The notes: generated by a model not told the origin, from the sequence alone. Shown: positions 1 through 6,170, counted from the first letter of the stretch. The stretch is DNA of 8,688 nucleotides from Ruminococcaceae bacterium UBA1691 (GCA_002320555.1 DCJV01000019.1:1-8688), one strand, 5' to 3'. Translations and numbers: made by a program.

Positions 1-615
1 GCTCAGGCTGATATTCATTTTTTCACCAATCCCCATTATCATGGGGATTATCCCTACAATTCCCATCCCTGCCCCGGCGCCAATATTCAGCCATTGGGAG
101 ACCCTGCCGCGTTCTGCGGAATGCGGAGAGATCAAGGACATTGTGCCCCACAAAGCCGTGTCCTGAAAAGAGTAGGTTAGATCCCAGGCGAAATAGATGC
201 ATAAAAACACAACGATCGATCCGGTTTCGTTCAGGCCAAAATTGCAAAATAGAAGAGCGGTCAGCAAACCAATGACGATGGGAAGCTTGCCGAGAAAGGG
301 GTGCAGCTTCTGCCCGGGTCGATATTTCCGTCGGTCGATGATAACGCCGACAAGCGGATCATTGAGGGCATCCCATATGCGGGACAAACTCGTGATCTTG
401 CCGACGTGATCCGGGTCCATATGCAGCACATTGGTGCAGAAATAAAAAATCCACTGATTGACGATTCCGTACGTCGCATTTTGGCCCGCCAGCGCTGTTG
501 CATAGGAGAATAGCTCCCGATTGGGGACGTCGCCCTCCTTCGCCTCCTGATTGAAGAAAAAACGGATTGGATTCCCCATACGTCTTGATCGAATCTTTTT
601 GTTATGTATTCCCAT
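1..615 (-). CDS. GPH/MelB-type sugar:cation symporter, N-terminal part (cut by window edge)
   Basis: This is the first 205 codons of a membrane transporter of the glycoside-pentoside-hexuronide:cation symporter family (MFS superfamily); the reading frame is still open at base 1. It should import a sugar or small glycoside with Na+ or H+ across the cytoplasmic membrane. Visible hallmarks are a first helix near residues 36-60, the family motif around residues 80-97 (RIWDALNDPLVGVIIDR, matching the R-x-x-D-A-x-x-D-P-x-x-G-x-x-x-D-R pattern), hydrophobic helices near 111-128 and 133-160 (containing FAWDLTYSFQDTALWG), and the ERGRVSQWLN loop near 167-176 followed by a glycine-rich helix. The ATG at 615 is chosen because a GGGAGGGG ribosome site lies about 10 bases upstream (626-633); the next in-frame ATG at 579 has none. 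It has its own promoter (665-693) and follows the phosphoesterase gene on the same strand. Substrate cannot be told from this half. Confidence 0.9.
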   Translation of the reverse strand, partial: MGIHNKKIRSRRMGNPIRFFFNQEAKEGDVPNRELFSYATALAGQNATYGIVNQWIFYFCTNVLHMDPDHVGKITSLSRIWDALNDPLVGVIIDRRKYRPGQKLHPFLGKLPIVIGLLTALLFCNFGLNETGSIVVFLCIYFAWDLTYSFQDTALWGTMSLISPHSAERGRVSQWLNIGAGAGMGIVGIIPMIMGIGEKMNISLS

Positions 616-648
616 ATTCGCCCTACCCCTCCCGTGATAAAATCTTTG

Positions 649-665
649 TATTGCATTTTACAATA
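649..665. promoter_or_regulatory. Possible operator dyad at the symporter transcription start
   Basis: TATTG and CAATA arms form a perfect 5-bp inverted repeat with a 7-base spacer, centred at the predicted transcription start of the symporter promoter. A repressor bound here would block initiation. The arms are short and the region is AT-rich, so chance is a real possibility. Confidence 0.25.
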
Positions 666-693
666 TTTTACTATATTCCATTCTTGTTTTCAA
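665..693 (-). promoter_or_regulatory. Sigma-A-type promoter of the symporter gene
   Basis: Read on the minus strand there is a -35 box TTGAAA (688-693), a 17-base spacer and a -10 box TAAAAT (665-670), each one base or so from consensus. Transcription would start near 658 and leave about 43 bases of leader with the ribosome site. The sequence supports independent expression of the symporter instead of sole read-through from the phosphoesterase gene. Confidence 0.65.
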
Positions 694-729
694 TTAAATT
701 TAGCACTTTTATGCAACTTTTCTTTTGCT

Positions 730-744
730 CAGGTTACATACCTG
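730..744. repeat. Short inverted repeat upstream of the symporter promoter
   Basis: CAGGT and ACCTG form perfect 5-bp arms around a 5-base centre, about 80 bases upstream of the predicted symporter start. It could be a regulator site or part of the 3' end of the phosphoesterase transcript. Evidence is only the symmetry. Confidence 0.2.
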
Positions 745-758
745 GGATACGCATCACA

Positions 759-792
759 ATGCCGCGGAACGCTTATCAGCATCCCACGGCAT
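759..792 (-). terminator. Hairpin downstream of the phosphoesterase gene (no T-tract)
   Basis: Thirty-four bases beyond the phosphoesterase stop, the minus strand can fold a 9-bp stem with arms at 784-792 and 759-767 (ATGCCGTGG against CCGCGGCAT, one G-U pair) around a 16-base loop. No run of T follows on either strand, so it is not a standard intrinsic terminator. It may protect the 3' end of the transcript or act with a factor. Confidence 0.35.
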
Positions 793-826
793 CTCGTTAG
801 ATTACAATTTACAGGAAATAGAGTCC

Positions 827-2263
827 TTATTTTGCTTTTTTGCGTGTTAGAACAAATGCCACGGCAGCAGAGGTGGAAACCAGCGCAAGCACTGGAATCG
901 CCAGGGAAACGCCGGTTGCCGGATTTTCAGCCGACCCATTGAAGAGCTCTGAACGCTCCGTGGCGGGCGTATCTGACGGCTCTGTGCTGCCTGTGCCCGC
1001 CTGTGCTGTGGCAGAAGAGTCTGCAGGCCCTGTGTCAGGAGTGCCTTCCGGCTCGGTACCGGATACGGCTGTGGAGGGCTCTGTCTCAGGCGAACCGGTG
1101 ATCCCTTCAAAGAGCTGTTTGATCAGCTGATAGCCATAGAGCAGCGCGTTGTCGATCGTGCGCACCGCGATCAGGTCGACCAGCAGGCAGCCGCCGTCGT
1201 CCGGCATGATATCGCCGTATTTGACGAGATAGGTGTCATAATTCCAAGCGTCATTTTCATCGATGACAAACATACGCATGCTGCGGTTGAGGCCGTCGCC
1301 ATAGAGATGGAAGCTGCAGCCGGCGTTGTAGCCGAGGGTGATGCCCTCATCCGTCTTGCCGACCATATTATTGGTGTGGTCATGGCCGAAGAACGCGCCA
1401 GCGATATCGCCCTGCCTGAGCCAGCTATCATACTGGCCGTGGTCATCATAGGATGGACAGGGGCCTTCCTTGACAACGCCCTCGGCCTTACTCTCATCCA
1501 TGACGTACCATTTGGCCGCATTTCGTCCGCTTCCGCGTACAGAACCCATAACGCCGAATGGAACCTGCTTGAGAAGGCTGTAAATCTGCGGCACCGGGAT
1601 ATGCTGGAATAGAAGCGAGGGGACGGGATTCCCTCCATTTTCCGCTTTGAGCGTGTTGCTGGTCTGTTCATACCAATCGATCTGATTCTGATGGACGCCG
1701 TCGTAATTGCCGTTTGCATCATAGTCATTGGAATCCATCATATAAATATTAAAGGCAACACGGCTACCGTCGCTGCTCAGGATCGGCAGGTTATAGGTGC
1801 CTACGCCGTCAAGCGCTTCGCCTTCGTCAATCGCGAGACAGTTGCCATAGGCCATAAACATAGCCATCTGGTCTTCCTTGGTGGTCACCCTGGATTCGCC
1901 GTCATGATTGCCGAAGACGACGGCAAACGGGATATCCCGCTGGACTAGCGGTTGGATGATCTTGTCGATCGCGGTGCGTACCTTTTCAGCCGTGGAGCCA
2001 ACCCATCTGCCTGCAATATTATCGCCGGTGAACACGACGAGGTCAGGCTTTTCCTGATCGAGCGAGGCTTCAATAAAGTGAATCATTCTTTGGTCTGCCT
2101 TGTCCGTATCCTGTGTGTCGGAAATCATCATGATCTTGAATTTTCCGTCCTGACGAAATTGGAGCACGGTATCCTTTCTGGAAGCGCCGGCTGACGCCAC
2201 AGGCGCCATGACGGCAAGTAAAAGGCTGAGCGCCATGACGATTGAGATGATCCTTTTTTTCAA
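827..2263 (-). CDS. Secreted, probably wall-anchored calcineurin-like metallophosphoesterase (Dcr2/PAP-like)
   Basis: A 478-residue extracytoplasmic phosphoesterase. Residues 1-25 form a signal peptide (MKKR, hydrophobic core, VASA cleavage site). The two-metal catalytic domain spans about 40-350 with the ordered motifs SDTQ (48-51), GDN (80-82), GNHD (118-121), a QH (220-221) and GHDH (293-296). The FGNHDGE, QHIPVP and GHDHTNN contexts resemble the Dcr2/purple-acid-phosphatase-29-like subgroup of calcineurin-like phosphoesterases. A Thr/Ser/Glu/Pro-rich linker (about 391-446) leads to NPATG (447-451), a hydrophobic stretch (452-472) and the basic tail RKKAK, the layout of a sortase sorting signal, so the enzyme probably stands on the cell surface. 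The start is TTG, fixed by the ribosome site and signal peptide. Motif I has Gln where His is usual. The substrate (phosphosugar, nucleotide, phospholipid or teichoic-type polymer) is unknown. Context suggests a glycan-linked role, which is inference. Confidence 0.9.
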   Translation of the reverse strand: MKKRIISIVMALSLLLAVMAPVASAGASRKDTVLQFRQDGKFKIMMISDTQDTDKADQRMIHFIEASLDQEKPDLVVFTGDNIAGRWVGSTAEKVRTAIDKIIQPLVQRDIPFAVVFGNHDGESRVTTKEDQMAMFMAYGNCLAIDEGEALDGVGTYNLPILSSDGSRVAFNIYMMDSNDYDANGNYDGVHQNQIDWYEQTSNTLKAENGGNPVPSLLFQHIPVPQIYSLLKQVPFGVMGSVRGSGRNAAKWYVMDESKAEGVVKEGPCPSYDDHGQYDSWLRQGDIAGAFFGHDHTNNMVGKTDEGITLGYNAGCSFHLYGDGLNRSMRMFVIDENDAWNYDTYLVKYGDIMPDDGGCLLVDLIAVRTIDNALLYGYQLIKQLFEGITGSPETEPSTAVSGTEPEGTPDTGPADSSATAQAGTGSTEPSDTPATERSELFNGSAENPATGVSLAIPVLALVSTSAAVAFVLTRKKAK

Positions 2264-2270
2264 TTGAATT

Positions 2271-2276
2271 CCTCCT
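2271..2276 (-). promoter_or_regulatory. Ribosome binding site fixing the TTG start of the phosphoesterase
   Basis: AGGAGG on the minus strand, seven bases before the TTG at 2261-2263. No ATG gives both a ribosome site and the complete signal peptide, so the TTG start is well supported. Confidence 0.85.
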
Positions 2277-2311
2277 TTTTCTCGAAACGGACACTCGCCC
2301 GTTGTTGATTT

Positions 2312-2333
2312 TGATATATGACACGATACATCA
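2312..2333. promoter_or_regulatory. Candidate operator: 22-bp dyad over the phosphoesterase -10 box
   Basis: TGATATAT and ATACATCA are 8-base arms, symmetric but for one position, separated by 6 bases. The dyad covers the -10 box of the minus-strand promoter (2323-2328), where a bound dimeric repressor would block transcription. No regulator gene lies in the window, so the cognate protein is unknown. Confidence 0.4.
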
Positions 2334-2351
2334 CAATAAGGAGTTTGTCAA
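2323..2351 (-). promoter_or_regulatory. Promoter of the phosphoesterase gene
   Basis: On the minus strand a perfect -35 box TTGACA (2346-2351), a 17-base spacer and a weaker -10 box TATCGT (2323-2328, four of six consensus bases). Transcription would begin near 2316, giving a leader of about 50 bases. A strong -35 with a weak -10 under a dyad fits a regulated promoter. Confidence 0.55.
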
Positions 2352-2405
2352 ATTTTATAAAAGCAATTTTAACATTATTTTAATCTAAATCTTACAGATA
2401 GGGGA

Positions 2406-2425
2406 TGAAAAATAAAAATTTTTCA
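2406..2425. promoter_or_regulatory. Candidate regulator site: perfect 20-bp palindrome upstream of the hydrolase promoter
   Basis: TGAAAAAT and ATTTTTCA are perfect 8-base arms around AAAA. The centre lies about 54 bases upstream of the predicted start of the plus-strand promoter, just before its -35 box, a position typical of activator sites; a repressor is also possible. The A/T-rich arms lower the weight of the symmetry. Confidence 0.4.
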
Positions 2426-2434
2426 CCTTCCGTC

Positions 2435-2463
2435 TTGCCCTTCTGGCTGTAAATTGATATGAT
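2435..2463 (+). promoter_or_regulatory. Promoter of the GH123-like hydrolase gene
   Basis: A -35 box TTGCCC (2435-2440), a 17-base spacer and a -10 box TATGAT (2458-2463, five of six). Transcription would begin near 2470. This falls after the ATG at 2459 and so argues for translation from 2507. The half-matching -35 box suggests help from an activator, fitting the palindrome just upstream. Confidence 0.55.
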
Positions 2464-2506
2464 TCATATGGTATTATTATGTTTACTCAGGAAGGATTTT
2501 CATCGT

Positions 2507-4216
2507 ATGAAACCAAAACTTACTCTTAAAATTGCCAATTCCGACCTGCTGCCGACACAGGGCCGCTATGAGGAGCTCTTGGCCGCAGCAGATGAATGCG
2601 GCGCGCTGACTGCTTGGCGGGGGGACACGGCGCTCGCGCTGCTCGTCCTGCTCGGCGGCGAGGAGCGCGTCAGCGGGATTCGCGCCTGGGCAAAGGCGTT
2701 TCAGAATGGAGAACATACGATTTCCTCTGAATCGGTTTCCTGCTCTTTCCTTTCTGAGACGAAAGCATTCGTAGGGAACGGCAAAAAGGATAATGGTTCC
2801 CGCGAAAGCTTTCCAGACGTTCTGTACGGCCCCGGCCCCGTCGATTTGGAAGCGGGCCGCGTGCAGGGGATTTTCGTGTGTGTCCATGTTCCGGCGGATG
2901 CTGCTCCGGGTAGGTATCAAGGGGAAATCCGCGTGACGGCCGGGGGAATGGGCGAGCCGCTCACCCAGCAGCTGACACTGGAGGTTCTCGATGCCGTCCA
3001 GCCGGCCCCGGAGGACTACCGGTTCGACATCGAGCTCTGGCAGTACCCGTATCGTGTCGCACAGTATTACGGGCTCGAGCCGTTTTCACAGGCACATCTG
3101 GATGTGCTTCGGCCCCACTTGCGGCTTTACCGCACGCTTGGTGGGCATGCCATCACGGCGAGCATCGTGGAGGAACCGTGGAACGGGCAGACCTATGGCG
3201 CATATCCCTCCATGATCAAATGGGTGCGCCGGAAGGATAAGCGTTTTGCCTTCGATTTTACGGATTTCGACAAATGGGTAACGCTCTGCCATGAGCTTGG
3301 CTTGGGCGACAAGATTGTATGCTACAGCCTGATCCCTTGGGGGAACAAGGTGACCTATTACGATGAGAAAAAGAGGGCTTTCCACTCCTCCTCTCCGCGG
3401 CCCGGTACCCGCAGATATCGGAAGTTGTGGACGCCGTTTCTAAAAGCGCTTGCCGCGCATGCAAGGGAAAAGGGCTGGTATGATCAGATTTATATCGGCA
3501 TCGATGAGCGCCGCCACATGGAAAAAGCGTACGATCTGATCGACGCGGTTACAGGCGCGTCTGGTACGCCTCTGCGCAAGGCGGCGGCGATGGATCATTT
3601 CAGCGCGAAGTATTTCCCATTGATTGACCGCATGGCGAGCGTCAGCGTCGGCTTGGAGACGGCGACAAAAGCGCTCGAAGATTACCGCGTGCTTGCAAAC
3701 CGGCGCAAAGGGAGGGAGGGCCTGCGGACGACAATCTATACCTGCGTCGGCCATTTCCCCAACAGCTTCACCTACAGCATGCCGGCAGAGAGCTACTGGA
3801 CGATTTTCTTCTCCGCCGCGCAGGGAGCAAACGGCTTTTTGCGCTGGGCGTACGACGCATGGGTCCAGGATCCGTTGCGCGATACGACGCATGTGAGCTT
3901 TGAGTCAGGCGACTGCTTCCTTGTCTATCCGGACGAGCCGGATGCTGCGAAACCCATCACAAAATCCAGCGTGCGGCTGGAAAAGCTCGCTCAGGGGCTG
4001 CGTGATCTCAATAAGCTGCTGTTTCTCGCGGAGCAGTCCCCCGCGCTTGCAGAGAAGGCGACTCAACTGCTCGGGCAGGTGAAGGTAACTTATACACAGA
4101 AGGGCGACGCTGTGGCGGATGAGCAGACACGTATGGCTCTGCCCTCTGATATGGCGGCGCTGCGCCGGGGTTTGTGGGCGCTGACAGAGGAATATCTGTC
4201 TGACGATAAAAAATGA
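2507..4216 (+). CDS. GH123-like (DUF4091) glycoside hydrolase, predicted cytoplasmic
   Basis: A 569-residue protein with the two-part layout of the GH123/DUF4091 family. The N-terminal half is beta-rich and contains GIFVCVHVPADAAPGRY (121-137), the usual VPxxxxPGxY segment of the GH123 beta-sandwich domain. The barrel domain spans about 172-485, with IYIGIDE (328-334) carrying the adjacent Asp-Glu pair (D333/E334) used in substrate-assisted catalysis by characterised GH123 enzymes, then GFLRWAYDAW (443-452) and GDCFLVYPDEP (468-478). Characterised members release beta-linked N-acetylgalactosamine from glycosphingolipid-type glycans, but the family is broad, so the substrate here is uncertain. 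Most relatives are exported; this one starts MKPKLTLKIA with no signal peptide or membrane helix, so it probably acts on imported oligosaccharide. The ATG at 2507 has AGGAAGG about 11 bases upstream, and the in-frame ATG at 2459 overlaps the -10 box. It is divergent from the phosphoesterase gene and followed by a terminator. Confidence 0.85.
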   Translation: MKPKLTLKIANSDLLPTQGRYEELLAAADECGALTAWRGDTALALLVLLGGEERVSGIRAWAKAFQNGEHTISSESVSCSFLSETKAFVGNGKKDNGSRESFPDVLYGPGPVDLEAGRVQGIFVCVHVPADAAPGRYQGEIRVTAGGMGEPLTQQLTLEVLDAVQPAPEDYRFDIELWQYPYRVAQYYGLEPFSQAHLDVLRPHLRLYRTLGGHAITASIVEEPWNGQTYGAYPSMIKWVRRKDKRFAFDFTDFDKWVTLCHELGLGDKIVCYSLIPWGNKVTYYDEKKRAFHSSSPRPGTRRYRKLWTPFLKALAAHAREKGWYDQIYIGIDERRHMEKAYDLIDAVTGASGTPLRKAAAMDHFSAKYFPLIDRMASVSVGLETATKALEDYRVLANRRKGREGLRTTIYTCVGHFPNSFTYSMPAESYWTIFFSAAQGANGFLRWAYDAWVQDPLRDTTHVSFESGDCFLVYPDEPDAAKPITKSSVRLEKLAQGLRDLNKLLFLAEQSPALAEKATQLLGQVKVTYTQKGDAVADEQTRMALPSDMAALRRGLWALTEEYLSDDKK

Positions 4217-4269
4217 AAAAAGCGGATAGGGGGAACAAAGAGCATCTACGAGCCATCGATCAGGGCTCG

Positions 4270-4307
4270 CATATTGCGCCTTTGCAGACGCAAAATGATG
4301 TTTTTTT
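4270..4307 (+). terminator. Intrinsic terminator after the hydrolase gene
   Basis: CATATTGCG (4270-4278) pairs with CGCAAAATG (4289-4297) over nine positions with a single A-A mismatch and a 10-base loop, followed after three bases by seven T (4301-4307). This separates the hydrolase transcript from the glpK transcript. Confidence 0.65.
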
Positions 4308-4395
4308 CGGCTGGTCTGCAATTAAGGTATTTTGAAGCAACCCTTTGTATCTTAATAAAATTTCCATTTTTCTGCGAAATGGACTGCGAAACTTG

Positions 4396-4424
4396 TTGAC
4401 ATTGTCTGTGCTTTGCGGTAGAAT
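4396..4424 (+). promoter_or_regulatory. glpK: Strong promoter of the glpK transcript
   Basis: A perfect -35 box TTGACA (4396-4401), a 17-base spacer and a -10 box TAGAAT (4419-4424, five of six). Transcription would start near 4431 and give a leader of about 157 bases before the TTG start. The stretch from 4308 to 4395 holds nothing else I can identify. Confidence 0.75.
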
Positions 4425-4481
4425 AAACACGACAGCTGAATAGGAGAAGAATACGAGTGTATTTCTAGGAGATATGAGAAT

Positions 4482-4526
4482 AGAAACGACTCCCGTTTAG
4501 CGGGGTGCGCTTTCTGTTCTTTTTTT
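4482..4526 (+). terminator. Intrinsic terminator inside the glpK leader
   Basis: AGAAA (4482-4486) closes on TTTCT (4511-4515). Inside, CG pairs with CG and CTCCCG with CGGGG(T)G, with three single-base bulges, around the loop TTTAG. The stem is followed by GTTC and then seven T (4520-4526). It lies between the promoter and glpK, so it would prematurely stop transcription unless an alternative fold forms. Confidence 0.6.
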
Positions 4527-4574
4527 CTGTGCTTGGGGGGGCGCAGGTTACAATTTGATATCATGAATGCAGAG

Positions 4575-4579
4575 GGAGG
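4575..4579 (+). promoter_or_regulatory. glpK: Ribosome binding site fixing the TTG start of glpK
   Basis: GGAGG, eight bases before the TTG at 4588. The in-frame ATG at 4567 precedes this site and has no ribosome site of its own, and the family starts with the sequence right after the TTG. Confidence 0.85.
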
Positions 4580-4587
4580 CCATCAGT

Positions 4588-6093
4588 TTGGGTAAGTACG
4601 TAATGGCGCTTGATCAGGGCACCACGAGCTCGCGGGCGATCATATTCGACAAGGGCGGGCATATCCTCGCCAAGGCGCAGAGGGAATTTGAGCAGGTCTA
4701 TCCCAATGCCGGCTGGGTGGAGCACGACCCGATGGAGATTCTCTACAGCCAGTTGCAGTCAGTGGCGACAGTGCTTGCATCCGGCGAGGTGGACGCTGGT
4801 CAGATCGCTGCGATTGGTATCACCAACCAGCGCGAGACGACAATCCTTTGGGATAAGACGACCGGAAAGCCGGTATACAATGCGATCGTATGGCAGTGCC
4901 GCCGCACGTCGGACTATTGCACGCAACTGAAAAACGAGGGCCTGGAGCCCTATGTGCGGGAGAAAACAGGGCTGATTATCGACGCCTATTTCTCTGCGAC
5001 AAAGATCAAGTGGATTTTTGACAACGTCCCCGGCGTCAGGGAGCTGGCGGCAGAGGGGAAGCTTTTATTTGGGACGGTCGAGACCTGGCTCATCTGGAAT
5101 CTGACCGGTGGCAAGGTGCATGTTACAGATTATTCCAATGCTTCGCGCACCATGCTCTTTGATGTCGACAATCTCTGCTGGGATGAGGTCCTCTGCAAGA
5201 AATTCGATATCCCTATGTCGATTCTGCCCACGCCCGTACCCTCCAGCCAGGTTTACGGGGAGGTAGCGCCGGGTATCCTCGGCCTTGAGCAGATTGAGGG
5301 CGTGCCGATTAGCGGCGCCATCGGTGACCAGCCCGCAGCCCTGTTCGGGCAGGCGTGCTTTAAGCCGGGCCAGGCAAAAAATACATACGGAACCGGCTGC
5401 TTCCTTCTGATGAATACGGGCGACCGACGCATCCGTTCCCAGTACAACCTGCTTTCGGGCGTAGCCTGGGGGCTGGATGGCAAGGTGGAATACGCGCTTG
5501 AGGGCAGCGCCTTCAATGCGGGCTCTGTCATCAAATGGCTACGCGACGAGCTGCACATGATCGATACGGCGCGCCGTTGCGATGAGCTGGCGGAGAGCGT
5601 GCCGGACGCCAACGGCATGTATCTCGTACCAGCCTTTACAGGCTTGGGCGCCCCCTATTGGGATATGTATGCCCGCGGTTGCATCGTGGGGCTTACCCGC
5701 GGCGTCAATCGGGCGCACTTTGCCCGCGCGGTGCTCGAGAGCATCACCTATCAAATGACGGACCTGCTCGAGGCGATGATCAGTGATTCCGGCATTGAGA
5801 TGAGGGATCTCCGCGTGGACGGCGGCGCGAGCGTGAGCAATATCATGATGCAGATCCAGGCCAATATGATCCAGGCGTCCGTTAACCGGCCAAAGACCAT
5901 CGAAACCACGGCCCTGGGCGCCGCGTATCTTGCGGGGCTCGCCGTCGGCGTATGGAAGGATCGCGACGATATCGAGCAAAATCGCGAGGTGGACCGCATA
6001 TTTGTCCCTCAGATGGATAAACCTACCCGTGATAAGTATTATGAGGGCTGGAAACGTGCGGTCAGCCGCTCCCGCGACTGGGCGGAACACTGA
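4588..6093 (+). CDS. glpK: Glycerol kinase
   Basis: Glycerol kinase (FGGY family, 501 residues, the usual length) phosphorylates glycerol with ATP to sn-glycerol 3-phosphate in the cytoplasm. The N-terminal phosphate loop DQGTTSSR (9-16), the glycerol-contacting QRET (81-84) and Y134, HVTDYSNASRTMLF (178-191), the catalytic-base segment GDQPAALFGQ (246-255, Asp247), NTYGTG (265-270), DGGAS (411-415) and TTALGAAYLAG (440-450) are all present, so it should be active. The starting TTG gives MGKYVMALDQG, matching family N-termini. The loop at about 221-243, where many Firmicute glycerol kinases carry the His phosphorylated by HPr (a YHF motif), has no histidine, so that activation is probably absent. 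No facilitator (glpF) or glycerol-3-phosphate dehydrogenase (glpD) lies beside it; instead two malate-linked enzymes follow at gaps of 77 and 164 bases. An attenuator-like leader precedes it. Confidence 0.97.
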   Translation: MGKYVMALDQGTTSSRAIIFDKGGHILAKAQREFEQVYPNAGWVEHDPMEILYSQLQSVATVLASGEVDAGQIAAIGITNQRETTILWDKTTGKPVYNAIVWQCRRTSDYCTQLKNEGLEPYVREKTGLIIDAYFSATKIKWIFDNVPGVRELAAEGKLLFGTVETWLIWNLTGGKVHVTDYSNASRTMLFDVDNLCWDEVLCKKFDIPMSILPTPVPSSQVYGEVAPGILGLEQIEGVPISGAIGDQPAALFGQACFKPGQAKNTYGTGCFLLMNTGDRRIRSQYNLLSGVAWGLDGKVEYALEGSAFNAGSVIKWLRDELHMIDTARRCDELAESVPDANGMYLVPAFTGLGAPYWDMYARGCIVGLTRGVNRAHFARAVLESITYQMTDLLEAMISDSGIEMRDLRVDGGASVSNIMMQIQANMIQASVNRPKTIETTALGAAYLAGLAVGVWKDRDDIEQNREVDRIFVPQMDKPTRDKYYEGWKRAVSRSRDWAEH

Positions 6094-6097
6094 GGAT

Positions 6098-6138
6098 GAA
6101 ACGGGGAGAATGCTTTCCCATTTCTCAATAAATTTTTT
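6098..6138 (+). terminator. Weak terminator-like hairpin between glpK and the dehydrogenase gene
   Basis: GAAACGGGGAG (6098-6108) can pair with TTTCCCATTTC (6114-6124) with one mismatch and two G-U pairs around a 5-base loop. Six T (6133-6138) follow, but eight bases away. It may be a leaky terminator giving partial read-through. Confidence 0.3.
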
Positions 6139-6170
6139 CATTCTACTATTAAAAAATGGAGTGATTCATC

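Larger units (their letters stand above)
4431..4587 (+). promoter_or_regulatory. Untranslated leader of glpK with competing stems (attenuator candidate)
   Basis: Four segments can pair in alternative ways. GAATAC (4449-4454) pairs with GTATTT (4459-4464) around GAGT. TTTCTA (4462-4467) pairs perfectly with TAGAAA (4481-4486). AGAAA (4482-4486) is also the 5' foot of the terminator hairpin closing on TTTCT (4511-4515). The first and third helices can coexist; the second excludes both. This is the anti-antiterminator, antiterminator, terminator order of transcription attenuators. I do not recognise a known riboswitch class, T-box or protein target in it. In Bacillus subtilis glycerol genes are controlled by GlpP-dependent antitermination at leader terminators, so a protein- or RNA-sensed control is plausible; the ligand is unknown. 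Confidence 0.5.

Noticed and set aside
261..656. Minus-strand open frame of 131 codons overlapping the symporter
   Set aside because: The overlapping frame from 615 has GPH transporter motifs and a ribosome site; this one has none and overlaps the symporter promoter's start point.
655..671. Two copies of GTAAAAT (minus strand) at a 10-base period over the symporter -10 box
   Set aside because: Only two 7-base A/T-rich copies, one of which is the -10 box itself; chance is likely.
1171..1728. Open frame of 185 codons on the minus strand inside the phosphoesterase gene
   Set aside because: It is another frame of the same strand as a gene with complete catalytic motifs, and its product is low-complexity (Ser, Met, Thr, Ala).
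2459..2506. N-terminal extension of the hydrolase from the ATG at 2459
   Set aside because: That ATG falls in the -10 box, has no ribosome site, and the added 16 residues are not a signal peptide.
4249..4269. CGAGCC/GGCTCG hairpin after the hydrolase gene as its terminator
   Set aside because: No T-tract follows; the next hairpin (4270-4307) has one.
4474..4500. Eight-codon reading frame (MRIETTPV) in the glpK leader, as a leader peptide
   Set aside because: AGGAG stands only two bases before the ATG, too close for good initiation, and the codons show no run of a regulated amino acid. Not excluded but unsupported.
4567..4587. ATG start for glycerol kinase
   Set aside because: The ribosome site GGGAGG lies after this ATG, and family N-termini match a start at the TTG at 4588.
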